DNA of 64,000 bases from Lonepinella koalarum (GTDB taxonomy: Bacteria; Pseudomonadota; Gammaproteobacteria; Enterobacterales; Pasteurellaceae), in NCBI RefSeq assembly GCF_042926695.1, contig NZ_CP170642.1, positions 558,001 to 622,000 on the forward strand, read 5' to 3'. Position numbers and translations under genes: made by a program. Shown piece by piece: positions 16,504-24,856 of this stretch. Below the pieces are notes generated by a model. That model had not been told where the DNA came from. It made no database searches and saw only the letters and a program-made list of their open reading frames with translations. Every line of letters starts with the position of its first letter. Position 1 is the stretch's first letter.

Positions 16504-17505
16504 ATGCTCACACGTCGTAAACTACTTAAAACCACTAGTCTTTCTGTATGGGCTGTTCTTTGGAGAACGCCTATGGGCAGATGCACCACTTCCCCCAGCA
16601 CAAATCATCACTATGGAAAACTTCCCTAACGCACAATTTTTTGAAAAAGCCCACTACCAACTTGCCAAACAAGCCGCTGGCGAAGGGATTGTATTGCTCA
16701 AAAATAACGGTGTATTGCCACTGAAAACAGGTACAATTAGTTTATTCGGCAGTGGGACCAGACAGACTAAAAAAAGGGTACAGGATCGAGTGATGTGAAT
16801 GAGCGTTATCTGGTAAGTATTGCTGACGGCTTAACTAAAATAGGTTTTACGCTGAGCAGCACCGCTTGGCTAGATAGTTATGACAAGATTTACCAAAAAA
16901 ACGTGCGGTATAGAAAAAAAGCATTAAAGACAAAGTCGCTCAGGGCGAAAATTTTACCTTGACTTATTTTGCCACGCATTTTTTCAATCCTACGGAAAAT
17001 AGCATTGCCGATAGCGATGTGGCAGGCACGCAAACGTCTGTTTATGTGATTAGCCGTTTGTCGGGCGAAGGGGTGGATCGCAAGAATGTTAAAGGCGATT
17101 TTTTATTGTCCGACAGCGAAACACAAAACCTGCAATGCCCTGGGCGAGTTGGGGCAGAATGTGATTTTGCTTATCAACACAGGCGACTTGATTGATTTGT
17201 CATTCCTGTCGCAAATCGGTGTAAACATCAAGGTGCAAAATACAGGTAACCGCAGCGGTAAAGAAGTGGTTCAAGTGTATGCAACTTTGCCCAATATTCA
17301 AGGGATACAGCGTCAGCCAAAAAAATTAGTCGCCTTTGCCAAAAGCCAAAACCTTAGCCCACAGGCAAGTAAAATTCTTGCTTTAACGGTAAACGTAGCC
17401 GATTTAGCACGCTTTGACCCAAGCCAAACAGTGTGGGTGATTGATGCTGGCTATTATGGCTTGTCTGTCGGCAACAGCTCGACAGATTTGCAAAACATCG
17501 CCACA
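16504..17505 (+). pseudogene. decayed Tat-exported GH3 beta-glucosidase
   Basis: AGGAAAAAAGCC-ATG at 16504 starts MLTRRKLLKTTSL, a twin-arginine export signal. The frame breaks near 16555 and resumes as LFFGERLWADAPLPPAQ, then AKQAAGEGIVLLKNNGVLPL, a hallmark of the C-terminal half of GH3 beta-glucosidases. It breaks again at an A7 tract (16769-16775) and continues as KGTGSSDVNERYLVSIADGL. More shifts follow (about 16920 and 17130). QNTGNRSGKEVVQVY and the following residues up to about 17500 are the fibronectin-III-like C-terminal domain. A large stretch between INTGDLIDLSFL and that domain is missing (deletion near 17215), and the catalytic N-terminal domain is largely gone. It cannot be functional. 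Confidence 0.8.
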
Positions 17506-17534
17506 CGCACTAACAAATTCTGCCCCATACTTGT

Positions 17535-17687
17535 GGCGCGCATCACTAAATCGGTCGGTACTTTACCGTTCACCGCGGAATTGAGCATACGCACTAACTG
17601 CTGGCTAAAGAAAATCACCAACAGGATAAACAGAATCGCTATCTGACTTTTAAAAATTTCTTTGGTTAAATATCGGTTTAAAATCAC
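17535..17687 (-). pseudogene. 5' fragment of lptF (LPS export permease)
   Basis: On the minus strand a GTG at 17687 starts MILNRYLTKEIFKSQIAI and continues with a transmembrane stretch, QQLVRMLNSAVNGKVPTDLV, matching the N-terminus of LptF as I recall it from Haemophilus. Similarity stops after about 49 codons, where the frame runs into the GH3 remnant. LptF is essential for LPS export, so a full copy should exist elsewhere. This is a truncated duplicate or rearrangement scar. Confidence 0.65.
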
Positions 17688-17904
17688 TATCTTGTTCTCG
17701 AGTTTTTGGGATTATCTTGAAATCAGGTATTCCCTAAGGAAAATAGGGGGTATTTTAACAGATAATCAAAGCGTGAGGAGATTTTGACAGTTTTTTGATT
17801 TTGGAAATAAGTAAATTTGTGAAGTAAAACGAGAAGAAAAAATTGCAAATGTGCGCCAAAATTTTGATGCACATTTGCTAGTTTTGCCACGACAACCTTT
17901 ATCT

Positions 17905-19353
17905 CTACAAGCCCCCCAGCGCCAAATACTTCATTTCCACATACTCATCAATGCCGTATTTCGAGCCTTCGCGCCCAAGTCCTGACTGTTTCACGCCGCC
18001 AAAAGGCGCGGCTTCATTTGAAATCAGCCCTGTGTTGATGCCAACCATTCCATATTCGAGCGCATCAGAAACTTGCACAATGGTTTTGATATTTTGGGCA
18101 TAAAAATAAGACGCTAAGCCAAATTCGGTGTCGTTCGCATACTCAATCGCTTGCTCAATAGTGTCAAATTTAAACACGGGCGCAAGTGGGGCGAAAATTT
18201 CTTCTTTGGCAACCAGCATTTCGCTTGTGGCATTTTTGACAATAGTCGGCTCAAAAAACAGACTTTCACCGAGCCGTTTTCCGCCAGTAACCAGTTCTGC
18301 GCCTTTAGCGAGTGCATCATCAAGGTAGGCTTGCACTTTTGCAACCGCATTTTCATCAATCAAAGGCCCGATCTGCACGCCATCATCTAAGCCGTTGCCG
18401 ATGTTTAATTCACGCGTAGCATTGCTGAATTTTTCTACAAATTCATCATACACGCTCGATTGCACATAAAAACGATTCGCGCACACGCAAGTCTGCCCAG
18501 CATTGCGGAATTTTGACAAGATTGCGCCTTGCACGGCACTCTCAATATCCGCATCATCAAACACAATAAAAGGCGCATTGCCGCCAAGTTCCAGTGAGAC
18601 TTTTTTAATGGTACTGGCACACTGTTTCATTAGCGTTTTACCCACAGGGGTTGAACCCGTAAAACTAAATTTTTTAACGCGATCATCAAACGTCAGCACT
18701 TCACCGATTTCACGCGCTGAACCCGTAATCACATTAAACACACCTTTGGGAATGCCTGCTTGCTCGGCTAACACCGCAAGCGCCAAAGCAGAATAAGGTG
18801 TTTGCGAAGCAGGGCGAATGATGAAAGTACAACCTGCCGCGAGCGCTGGTGCTGCTTTACGCGTAATCATTGCATTCGGGAAATTCCAAGGAGTAATCGC
18901 GGCACACACGCCGATCGGCTGTTTATTCACCACAATACGCTGAGTCGCACTCGGCGCAGGAATGGTATCGCCATACAGGCGCTTCGCTTCTTCCGCAAAC
19001 CACTCAATATAGCTTGCGCCATAAGCGATTTCCCCTTTCGCTTCCGCCAGTGGCTTGCCCTGTTCAAGGGTGAGTAACAGCACTAAATCGTCTTGATGTT
19101 GCATAATCAGCTCAAACCAACGGCGCAATAAGTTTGCCCGTTCTTTGGCAGAACGCTTTTTCCATCTGTCAAACGCCTTACTCGCAGCCTTAACCGCTTC
19201 AAGCGCTTCATTTCTACCCATATTAGGAATTGTGCCGAGCAAGCGTTGATCCGCAGGATTCGTTACCGCAATGGTCGCGCCATTTTGTGCATCAAGCCAA
19301 AAGCCATTGATGTAGCATTTTGTTTGGAAAAGAGATGAATTTTTGAGTTTCAT
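17905..19353 (-). CDS. gabD: succinate-semialdehyde dehydrogenase (GabD-like)
   Basis: Oxidises succinate semialdehyde to succinate with NAD(P)+. Its 482 residues equal the length of E. coli GabD. TPWNFPNAMITRKAAPALAA, FTGSTPVGK, the general base in LELGGNAPF (Glu255) and the catalytic Cys289 in NAGQTCVCANRF are present. One oddity: the coenzyme-binding KPASQTP motif reads RPASQTP (Arg180), where Lys is normal. It is the last gene of a permease-dehydrogenase-dehydrogenase operon with a LacI regulator upstream, which suggests it completes a pathway from 4-hydroxybutyrate or a similar alcohol. No USS was seen, and codons look more GC-rich than in neighbouring core genes. Confidence 0.85.
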   Translation of the reverse strand: MKLKNSSLFQTKCYINGFWLDAQNGATIAVTNPADQRLLGTIPNMGRNEALEAVKAASKAFDRWKKRSAKERANLLRRWFELIMQHQDDLVLLLTLEQGKPLAEAKGEIAYGASYIEWFAEEAKRLYGDTIPAPSATQRIVVNKQPIGVCAAITPWNFPNAMITRKAAPALAAGCTFIIRPASQTPYSALALAVLAEQAGIPKGVFNVITGSAREIGEVLTFDDRVKKFSFTGSTPVGKTLMKQCASTIKKVSLELGGNAPFIVFDDADIESAVQGAILSKFRNAGQTCVCANRFYVQSSVYDEFVEKFSNATRELNIGNGLDDGVQIGPLIDENAVAKVQAYLDDALAKGAELVTGGKRLGESLFFEPTIVKNATSEMLVAKEEIFAPLAPVFKFDTIEQAIEYANDTEFGLASYFYAQNIKTIVQVSDALEYGMVGINTGLISNEAAPFGGVKQSGLGREGSKYGIDEYVEMKYLALGGL

Positions 19354-19368
19354 TGTATATTCCTTGTC

Positions 19369-20562
19369 TTAAATAAAGCCTTTGCCATTGAAAGCGGATT
19401 GATAAATCGCCTGTATATCTTGCAAAGAGAGTAGCATAGGGCTGCGTTGCAATAAACGTGTTTGTTTAATCGCATCGTTACTTAAAGCGTCTAATGCGTC
19501 TTGTGGAATATTAAAATCTTGCAATGTGGCTGGAATGCTGACTGTATTAACCAGTTCTTTTAAGGCAATAATACATTTTTTTGATGCTTCTTCGGCGGAT
19601 AAATTCGCCACATCAAAGCCCATTGCTTGGTAAATATCCTTTAATTTTTCGGCGCACGCTGAGCGGATATAGCCCATTACATAGTAGAGCAACACCGCAT
19701 TTGATTCGCCGTGTGCAATATGAAATTGCCCACCTAACGGATAAGCTAACGCGTGTACGGCGGCACAACCTGCATTAAAAAAAGCAAGTCCTGCTAAATA
19801 GCTGCCGTAACTCATATCGATTCTTGCTTGGCGATCGTTGCCATTTTTCACGGCTTTATCCAGCGATCGAGCGATCAATTTGATGGCTTGTAACGATAAT
19901 CCTTCGCTAATCGGCGTGGCATTGACTGAAACATAAGCTTCAATGGCGTGCGTGAGTGCATCAATGCCTGTAGCAGCAGTTACTCGTGCTGGCACAGAGA
20001 CCGTTAATTGTGGATCGACAATTACCGAATCGGCTAATAAATAATCGTGCACCACCACATCTTTACTGCTAGCTAACGATAAGACGGAAATATTGGTTAC
20101 TTCCGAGCCTGTTCCTGCTGTAGTCGGGATCATAATTTTAGCTAAGCCTTGAGATGAGAGTATTTTCAAGCCTGTGAGATTAAGATAATCCGCCACATTG
20201 CCGTCTTGTGTCGCAAGCACTGCCACCAGTTTAGCTAAATCTAACGCACTGCCTCCCCCCAGTCCGATGACCAAATCTGCATTTTGCTGACGTGCAAATT
20301 GCACCAGCTTTTCTGCCACCGCAAGCGGTGGCTCAGCCACCACATCGCTATTTACTACAGAGCTTACGCCAATTTGTTGCAGTGTATCGACAATTTGCTT
20401 GGTTAAACCACTTTGCGCTAAAAAAGGATCGGTAATAATCAGCACATTTTTTGCCCCAAGGCGTGCCACTTCATCGGGTAATACGCTTAAACAGCCCCAA
20501 CCGTGAAAATTTCTTGTGGTAAATGTGGTTCTAAGTACGAGAGATTCAGTTGCATTAGTCAT
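19369..20562 (-). CDS. iron-containing alcohol dehydrogenase (possible 4-hydroxybutyrate dehydrogenase)
   Basis: A 397-residue group III (Fe-dependent) alcohol dehydrogenase. The NAD site GLGGGSALDLAK, PTTAGTGSEVT and the metal ligands in GIDALTHAIEAYVS, AVHALAYPLGGQFHIAHGE (Asp and three His) are complete. Substrates vary widely in this family. The link to a GabD-like enzyme fits oxidation of 4-hydroxybutyrate to succinate semialdehyde, but this is inference from context. Its start overlaps the end of the permease gene by 8 bp, and it lies 15 bp before gabD, so the three genes form one unit. Confidence 0.8.
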   Translation of the reverse strand: MTNATESLVLRTTFTTRNFHGWGCLSVLPDEVARLGAKNVLIITDPFLAQSGLTKQIVDTLQQIGVSSVVNSDVVAEPPLAVAEKLVQFARQQNADLVIGLGGGSALDLAKLVAVLATQDGNVADYLNLTGLKILSSQGLAKIMIPTTAGTGSEVTNISVLSLASSKDVVVHDYLLADSVIVDPQLTVSVPARVTAATGIDALTHAIEAYVSVNATPISEGLSLQAIKLIARSLDKAVKNGNDRQARIDMSYGSYLAGLAFFNAGCAAVHALAYPLGGQFHIAHGESNAVLLYYVMGYIRSACAEKLKDIYQAMGFDVANLSAEEASKKCIIALKELVNTVSIPATLQDFNIPQDALDALSNDAIKQTRLLQRSPMLLSLQDIQAIYQSAFNGKGFI

Positions 20563-21961
20563 TGTGTTCTTCCTTCAGTTGTTTATCGTGATCTTTGGTG
20601 AAAGTATAGTCCACTTCACCACGGAAAAAGTCTTTGCCATAAATCAATAAGCAGAGAATAATCCCGGCAGCAAATGCCCAAGCTGCACCTTGCATACATA
20701 AAATTGATGCCACAATGCCAGCAATACCTAAATCTTTGCCACTTTTGGCTTCTAACACACCAATTTTCATATTCACATAGCCTTGAATTAACAAGGTTAA
20801 AGCCAGTGCCACGCCCAGAATCGGTTGAACAAGGCTGACAATCGGCATTAATAACAACCCTGTATTTGTCCCCCAACGGAAAGAACCGATACCGCCGAAA
20901 AAGGAATCCATCGCTTTACGTCCTTTTTTCCAACGTTCGATCATCACCACTTGCATTGCTGACCAAATCGGGCCACACATCGTAACATCAGGGCCAATAA
21001 TGCTCATCACCGTATTACGTCCACCAAAAATTAAATGCGCACGGCTTGATTTATATTCCACTTTTTCATCCGCACGCTGTTTCTGACCGTCTGCAATTAA
21101 CGCTTTATTTTGCAAAATATCGCCGAACAACACAATGTAAGTGGCAAGCACAGTAGGAATGGCAGAAAGATACATTGCAAGTGGTGGAAAACCAACGCCA
21201 AACACCGTGTATTCATTCCATAAGGTTTTAAAATCAGGGTGCGAAAATTCCCATTTAATCGTAGGCCAGCTTGCTTCACCAAACAGTGGCGCAATCAGCA
21301 CGGCTAAAATAATAATCGGGAAAATCCCCAATTTGCCCAAAACACTAAAAAACGGATATTTCGTTTGTAACTGGGCAAAATGCGTGGAATAAAGCAGATA
21401 AAAGCCAATCCCCACTGCAATACTAATTGACCAAGGGAAGCTTTCAAAGCGTCCGCCCACTTTAAAAATCGAGATAATCGCCGCAAAGCCTGCGCCAATA
21501 ATAATGCCTGATTTAATCGCAGACGGAATAACTTGCACGATTTTAGACGCGAGTTTGGTTGTGCCTAAAAAGATCGAAAACAATCCGAGCATCATTTGAA
21601 AGGCAATCAGTGAATGGATTCGCTCAGGGCCTTCGGGGAATTGCTGGCAGTAAACCATAATTAGCGGAATGGCTGGGGTAATCCACCCTGGCACGCAAGG
21701 ATCGCCCAATAAATGGTGTGCTAAATAAAACAAGCCATTTAACACCACAATCGCAAGTGCGACTTCAAACGGCATACCTAATAATTGCGTTAATAAGGGG
21801 ATCGCCGCAAGATCGACCGCACACATCAGCAAGCCTTGCAAATAATCGGGCCATTCAAAGCGATAATGAATAAAAGGTAAGCGAATTTGAAATGGGCCAC
21901 AAGGGATATAAGGGGAGACTTCGCCGTCTTGGCGTGTTTTCCACGTATTGAATAGTTTCAT
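20555..21961 (-). CDS. multi-pass membrane transporter, substrate unknown
   Basis: A 468-residue integral membrane protein with about 11-13 hydrophobic segments. The start at 21961 (MKLFNTWKTRQDGE) follows GGAGAGAA; the frame continues to 21994 but without a site. The stretch GDPCVPGWITPAIPLIMVY and a helix pattern with conserved Gly/Pro resemble the NCS2-type fold loosely; I cannot assign it to a named subfamily. It is the first gene of the LacI-controlled operon and overlaps the alcohol dehydrogenase gene by 8 bp. Uptake of the substrate for the two dehydrogenases, perhaps a small hydroxy acid, is inferred. Confidence 0.65.
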   Translation of the reverse strand: MKLFNTWKTRQDGEVSPYIPCGPFQIRLPFIHYRFEWPDYLQGLLMCAVDLAAIPLLTQLLGMPFEVALAIVVLNGLFYLAHHLLGDPCVPGWITPAIPLIMVYCQQFPEGPERIHSLIAFQMMLGLFSIFLGTTKLASKIVQVIPSAIKSGIIIGAGFAAIISIFKVGGRFESFPWSISIAVGIGFYLLYSTHFAQLQTKYPFFSVLGKLGIFPIIILAVLIAPLFGEASWPTIKWEFSHPDFKTLWNEYTVFGVGFPPLAMYLSAIPTVLATYIVLFGDILQNKALIADGQKQRADEKVEYKSSRAHLIFGGRNTVMSIIGPDVTMCGPIWSAMQVVMIERWKKGRKAMDSFFGGIGSFRWGTNTGLLLMPIVSLVQPILGVALALTLLIQGYVNMKIGVLEAKSGKDLGIAGIVASILCMQGAAWAFAAGIILCLLIYGKDFFRGEVDYTFTKDHDKQLKEEHND

Positions 21962-22062
21962 ATTTCTCTCCAAACATACAAAGTATGCGAACAAACAGAA
22001 TGAATGGAATGGTGTAACAATACCGCACGTTACATCGGTTAAAACAGCTTAAGACATAAAAA

Positions 22063-22096
22063 TGAATACGTAATCATATTTATGAATACGTATTCA
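22063..22096. promoter_or_regulatory. two LacI-type operators, 20 bp apart
   Basis: A perfect 14-bp palindrome TGAATACGTATTCA (22083-22096) and an imperfect copy TGAATACGTAATCA (22063-22076) lie between the regulator gene and the operon it probably controls. Central CG and same-face spacing (20 bp, about two helical turns) are typical of LacI/GalR sites. Confidence 0.75.
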
Positions 22097-22141
22097 TTTT
22101 AGAAGTAAAAAAGAAAAGATCAACAATTTTTTAACAAAAGA

Positions 22142-23143
22142 TCAGATTTTTTGCGTTGAACCACGCAAAAAGAGTGAAACGGGCAGGGTGATTCTAAAGT
22201 CATCTTGTGCATTCGGTTCAGTTTCGATCATCTCAATCAATTTTTTGATCGCCATTAACCCCAAACAAAGATTATCTTTATTGCCTACAGTGGTGAGCTG
22301 GATTAAGTGATTTTGGCTAAGTTCCACATTATCAATGCCAATCACGCTAATATCTTGTGGGACTTTAAGCCCCAAAGAGACTAACACATCCATTGCGTCA
22401 ATCGCAATTGCATCGGTTGCGGCACAAATGGCAGTGGGTAGTTTACCTGATTGATGTAGGCGTTGTAGTAGTTTTTTCAGATCGGGACGATCGAGATGTT
22501 TATAGTTAATGGAACGTACCTTAATCTCCTGTTTTTTCAACTGTTTTAAGCCCTGTTTAAAACCTAAAAAACGATTTTTAAAGGTACTGACAATATCCGA
22601 TGCGCCAATCCATAAAATATCTTTATGACCATAATCCAGCAAATGTTGCAACGCTTGAACGCCTGCAGCAAAATTATCAATTTCAACAAACTGCCCCACG
22701 TTATTATGGCGGCGATTAAAGCTAACAAAAGGCAAGCCCAGTTTTTGTAACTGTTCAACAATAGGATCATTGAGCAAGACACAGGACATAATTAGCCCAT
22801 CAATTTTATGACTTAACGCCAATTCATAAATGCTTTTAGCATTTTCAACGGTCGAAAAATGCACGTTCACTTTATAACCAAGCGATGTGGCATAATTGAC
22901 AATATGCGTTGTGGTATCCACATAAAAGGGATTAGATAAAGGGCCTGAAATCAAGGAAATAGCATAGGTTTTTTTGGAAACCAAACTTCTTGCATTGGCA
23001 TCGGGTATATAGCCTAGCTCATCTATCGCTTTTAAGATTTTTTCACGCGTTTTCTCTTTGACAAGCTCAGGATAATTCAGCACGCGCGACACGGTTGCCT
23101 GCGAAACCCCTGCTTTTTTGGCGACATCTTTAGATGATGGCAT
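22142..23143 (-). CDS. LacI/GalR-family transcription regulator
   Basis: A 333-residue repressor type: N-terminal helix-turn-helix (SSKDVAKKAGVSQATVSRVLNYPELV), hinge helix region NARSLVSKK, then a periplasmic-binding-protein-like effector domain from about residue 60. It lies directly upstream of, and in the same direction as, the permease-dehydrogenase operon, with two palindromes in the gap. Autoregulation and control of the operon by its substrate or an intermediate are inferred. The paralogue at 42445 is Cra-like and shares only the family plan. Confidence 0.88.
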   Translation of the reverse strand: MPSSKDVAKKAGVSQATVSRVLNYPELVKEKTREKILKAIDELGYIPDANARSLVSKKTYAISLISGPLSNPFYVDTTTHIVNYATSLGYKVNVHFSTVENAKSIYELALSHKIDGLIMSCVLLNDPIVEQLQKLGLPFVSFNRRHNNVGQFVEIDNFAAGVQALQHLLDYGHKDILWIGASDIVSTFKNRFLGFKQGLKQLKKQEIKVRSINYKHLDRPDLKKLLQRLHQSGKLPTAICAATDAIAIDAMDVLVSLGLKVPQDISVIGIDNVELSQNHLIQLTTVGNKDNLCLGLMAIKKLIEMIETEPNAQDDFRITLPVSLFLRGSTQKI

Positions 23144-23799
23144 AACTATTCCTACCCGATTATTCCTACAGATAACGAAAAAATGCTAGAATGAGTACAA
23201 TTTGCGTAACAATTTTGTTTTTGCGTTACGCTAAAATGTGCGCCCATTTTTTCAGTGCAATTTACAAAATTCCTGAAAAATTAAGGCGCATCATACCTTT
23301 TTTTGCTATTTTTGACTATGAAAAAATCACAGGAGTAATGATGCAATTTAGCTTAAACACGCGAGCAATCACAAGTCAAACAAGTGATATTGTGGAATTT
23401 CTAATAATTGATGCGGTATATATAAGCAAATTAAGGTAGGCATCAGGATAAAGTAGCTTCCCGGCGGTGGCGATTTGATTAGGCGTGACAACATACTCAC
23501 GGTTGCAATAATCAAGCACCGAAAAATCAGGAAATTAATGACATTTTATATTTACTTTATGATTAGATAGATAAAGAAAATACTATCATTCATAATGTCA
23601 AATCACAAATTTAAGATGGAAATGAAATGCTTACACGCTTTTTTAGATTAAAAAACAACCAATATGCTTTTCTTTATATCAATATGTTTTCTCTTTCAGC
23701 GATTGATTTCGTTGTATAAAAAGATTACTTGAATTGTACAAAATAAAACCATTATACTTCGTTTTAGATGATAAAAATTAATCAATAACGGAGCAAAAT
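23144..23799. other. gene-poor 656-bp stretch with possible gene scars
   Basis: No convincing gene. AGGAG-TA-ATGATG at about 23333-23343 opens a 33-codon frame (MQFSLNTRAITS...) that may be a truncated gene start. From about 23536 to 23380 the minus strand carries a start-less, coding-like frame of about 52 codons (...YCNREYVVTPNQIA...) of unknown origin. The last 100 bp look like the promoter region of the next gene, with TTGAAT (23729-23734) and TATACT (23753-23758) 18 bp apart. The stretch lies at the edge of the USS-poor LacI cluster. Confidence 0.4.
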
Positions 23800-24759
23800 A
23801 TGAAATATTTAGTTACAGGTGCAGATGGTAAATTAGCAGGACGTGTTGCGGAAATTATGTTAGAAAAAGTCAGTGGTAACGACTTGATTTTTACGGTGCC
23901 TAATTTGGCACGATTAAATTCGGAAAAACGGGCTAAATGGGAAGCTCAAGGCGTGATGGTACTTGAAGCGAATTATGACAATCAAGAGCAAATGATGGAA
24001 GTCTTTTCAAAGGCAAACCGCATATTCTTTATTTCCAGTATCCTTAATGGTCCAAAACGTGTGGAGCAACATCGCAAAGTGATTACTGCTTGTGTGGCTG
24101 CCAAAGTGCAACACGTTACTTATACATCGTTTTTTGGTGCGAACCGAGAGGGCTATAATCAGTATGTATTGCCTGATCACCGTGCCACTGAAAAAATGTT
24201 GAAAGAAAGTGGTTTGACCTATAACATTATGCGTAACAATTTGTATATGGAAAACTATCTCACTACATCTGTGATGTTAGCCATGTTAAGCAACAATGTA
24301 TGGGGAAGCAATGCTGGTGAAGGCAAAGTCAGCTGTATTTGCAAAGATGATAGTGCGGAATGTGGAGCAGCGTTGTTATTGGGCAAAGGTGAGCCGAATA
24401 AAGATTACGATTTAACCTGTTCGGAAGCACTTAGTCAGCGTGAGATGTGCGAAATGATTGCCGAAAAATCAGGCATTCCTTTTGTGTATAAAGCGATGAA
24501 TGATGCAGAATTTTTGGCTTACTTGCAAGCCTTGCATATTCCAGAAACTACCGATGGTGATTTCTCAAAATCCCCACTACCATTTTGTAGCAACGATATG
24601 GTGACCAACGAAGGCGGTATTGCCGAAGGTCAAATGGGGATTGTAACACACGATGTGGAAAAATTAACAGGACATAAACCACGTGAAGTACGTGATTTGC
24701 TTGATGAATATAGCTATGTATGGAAAAACAAAGTGAGCCACTGGCGAGATCTGTATTAG
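23800..24759 (+). CDS. NmrA-like NAD(P)-binding oxidoreductase
   Basis: A 319-residue atypical short-chain dehydrogenase. The N-terminal Rossmann motif reads VTGADGKLAGRV, close to the GxxGxxG pattern. HVTYTSFFGAN and the HRATEKMLKESGLTYNIMRNN segment are typical of the NmrA/QorB (quinone reductase-like) group; the classical YxxxK pair is not evident, as in NmrA proteins. It stands alone with its own promoter region and a bidirectional terminator. Quinone reduction or redox sensing is possible; the substrate is unknown. Confidence 0.8.
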   Translation: MKYLVTGADGKLAGRVAEIMLEKVSGNDLIFTVPNLARLNSEKRAKWEAQGVMVLEANYDNQEQMMEVFSKANRIFFISSILNGPKRVEQHRKVITACVAAKVQHVTYTSFFGANREGYNQYVLPDHRATEKMLKESGLTYNIMRNNLYMENYLTTSVMLAMLSNNVWGSNAGEGKVSCICKDDSAECGAALLLGKGEPNKDYDLTCSEALSQREMCEMIAEKSGIPFVYKAMNDAEFLAYLQALHIPETTDGDFSKSPLPFCSNDMVTNEGGIAEGQMGIVTHDVEKLTGHKPREVRDLLDEYSYVWKNKVSHWRDLY

Positions 24760-24817
24760 AAAAGTGCGGTAGTTTTTTATTGTTTTTTGGCTAGTTATAT
24801 ATGATATAACCTTGTTT

Positions 24818-24850
24818 AATGCTGTGAATATGCACAATATTCACAGCATT
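24818..24850. terminator. bidirectional hairpin between convergent genes
   Basis: AATGCTGTGAATAT (24818-24831) pairs perfectly with ATATTCACAGCATT (24837-24850) around a 5-base loop. Convergent stops lie on both sides. A USS sits just upstream (24762-24770). Confidence 0.8.
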
Positions 24851-24856
24851 ATATAT

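Noticed and set aside
22021..22029. USS in the LacI cluster (TACCGCACGT)
   Set aside because: It differs from ACCGCACTT at the last two informative bases, so it does not count as a USS.
23191..23439. 82-codon + strand frame in the gap before the NmrA-like gene
   Set aside because: Its upstream half looks like non-coding AT-rich DNA, and the only good ribosome site leads to an internal 33-codon part. Treated as a possible scar, not a gene.
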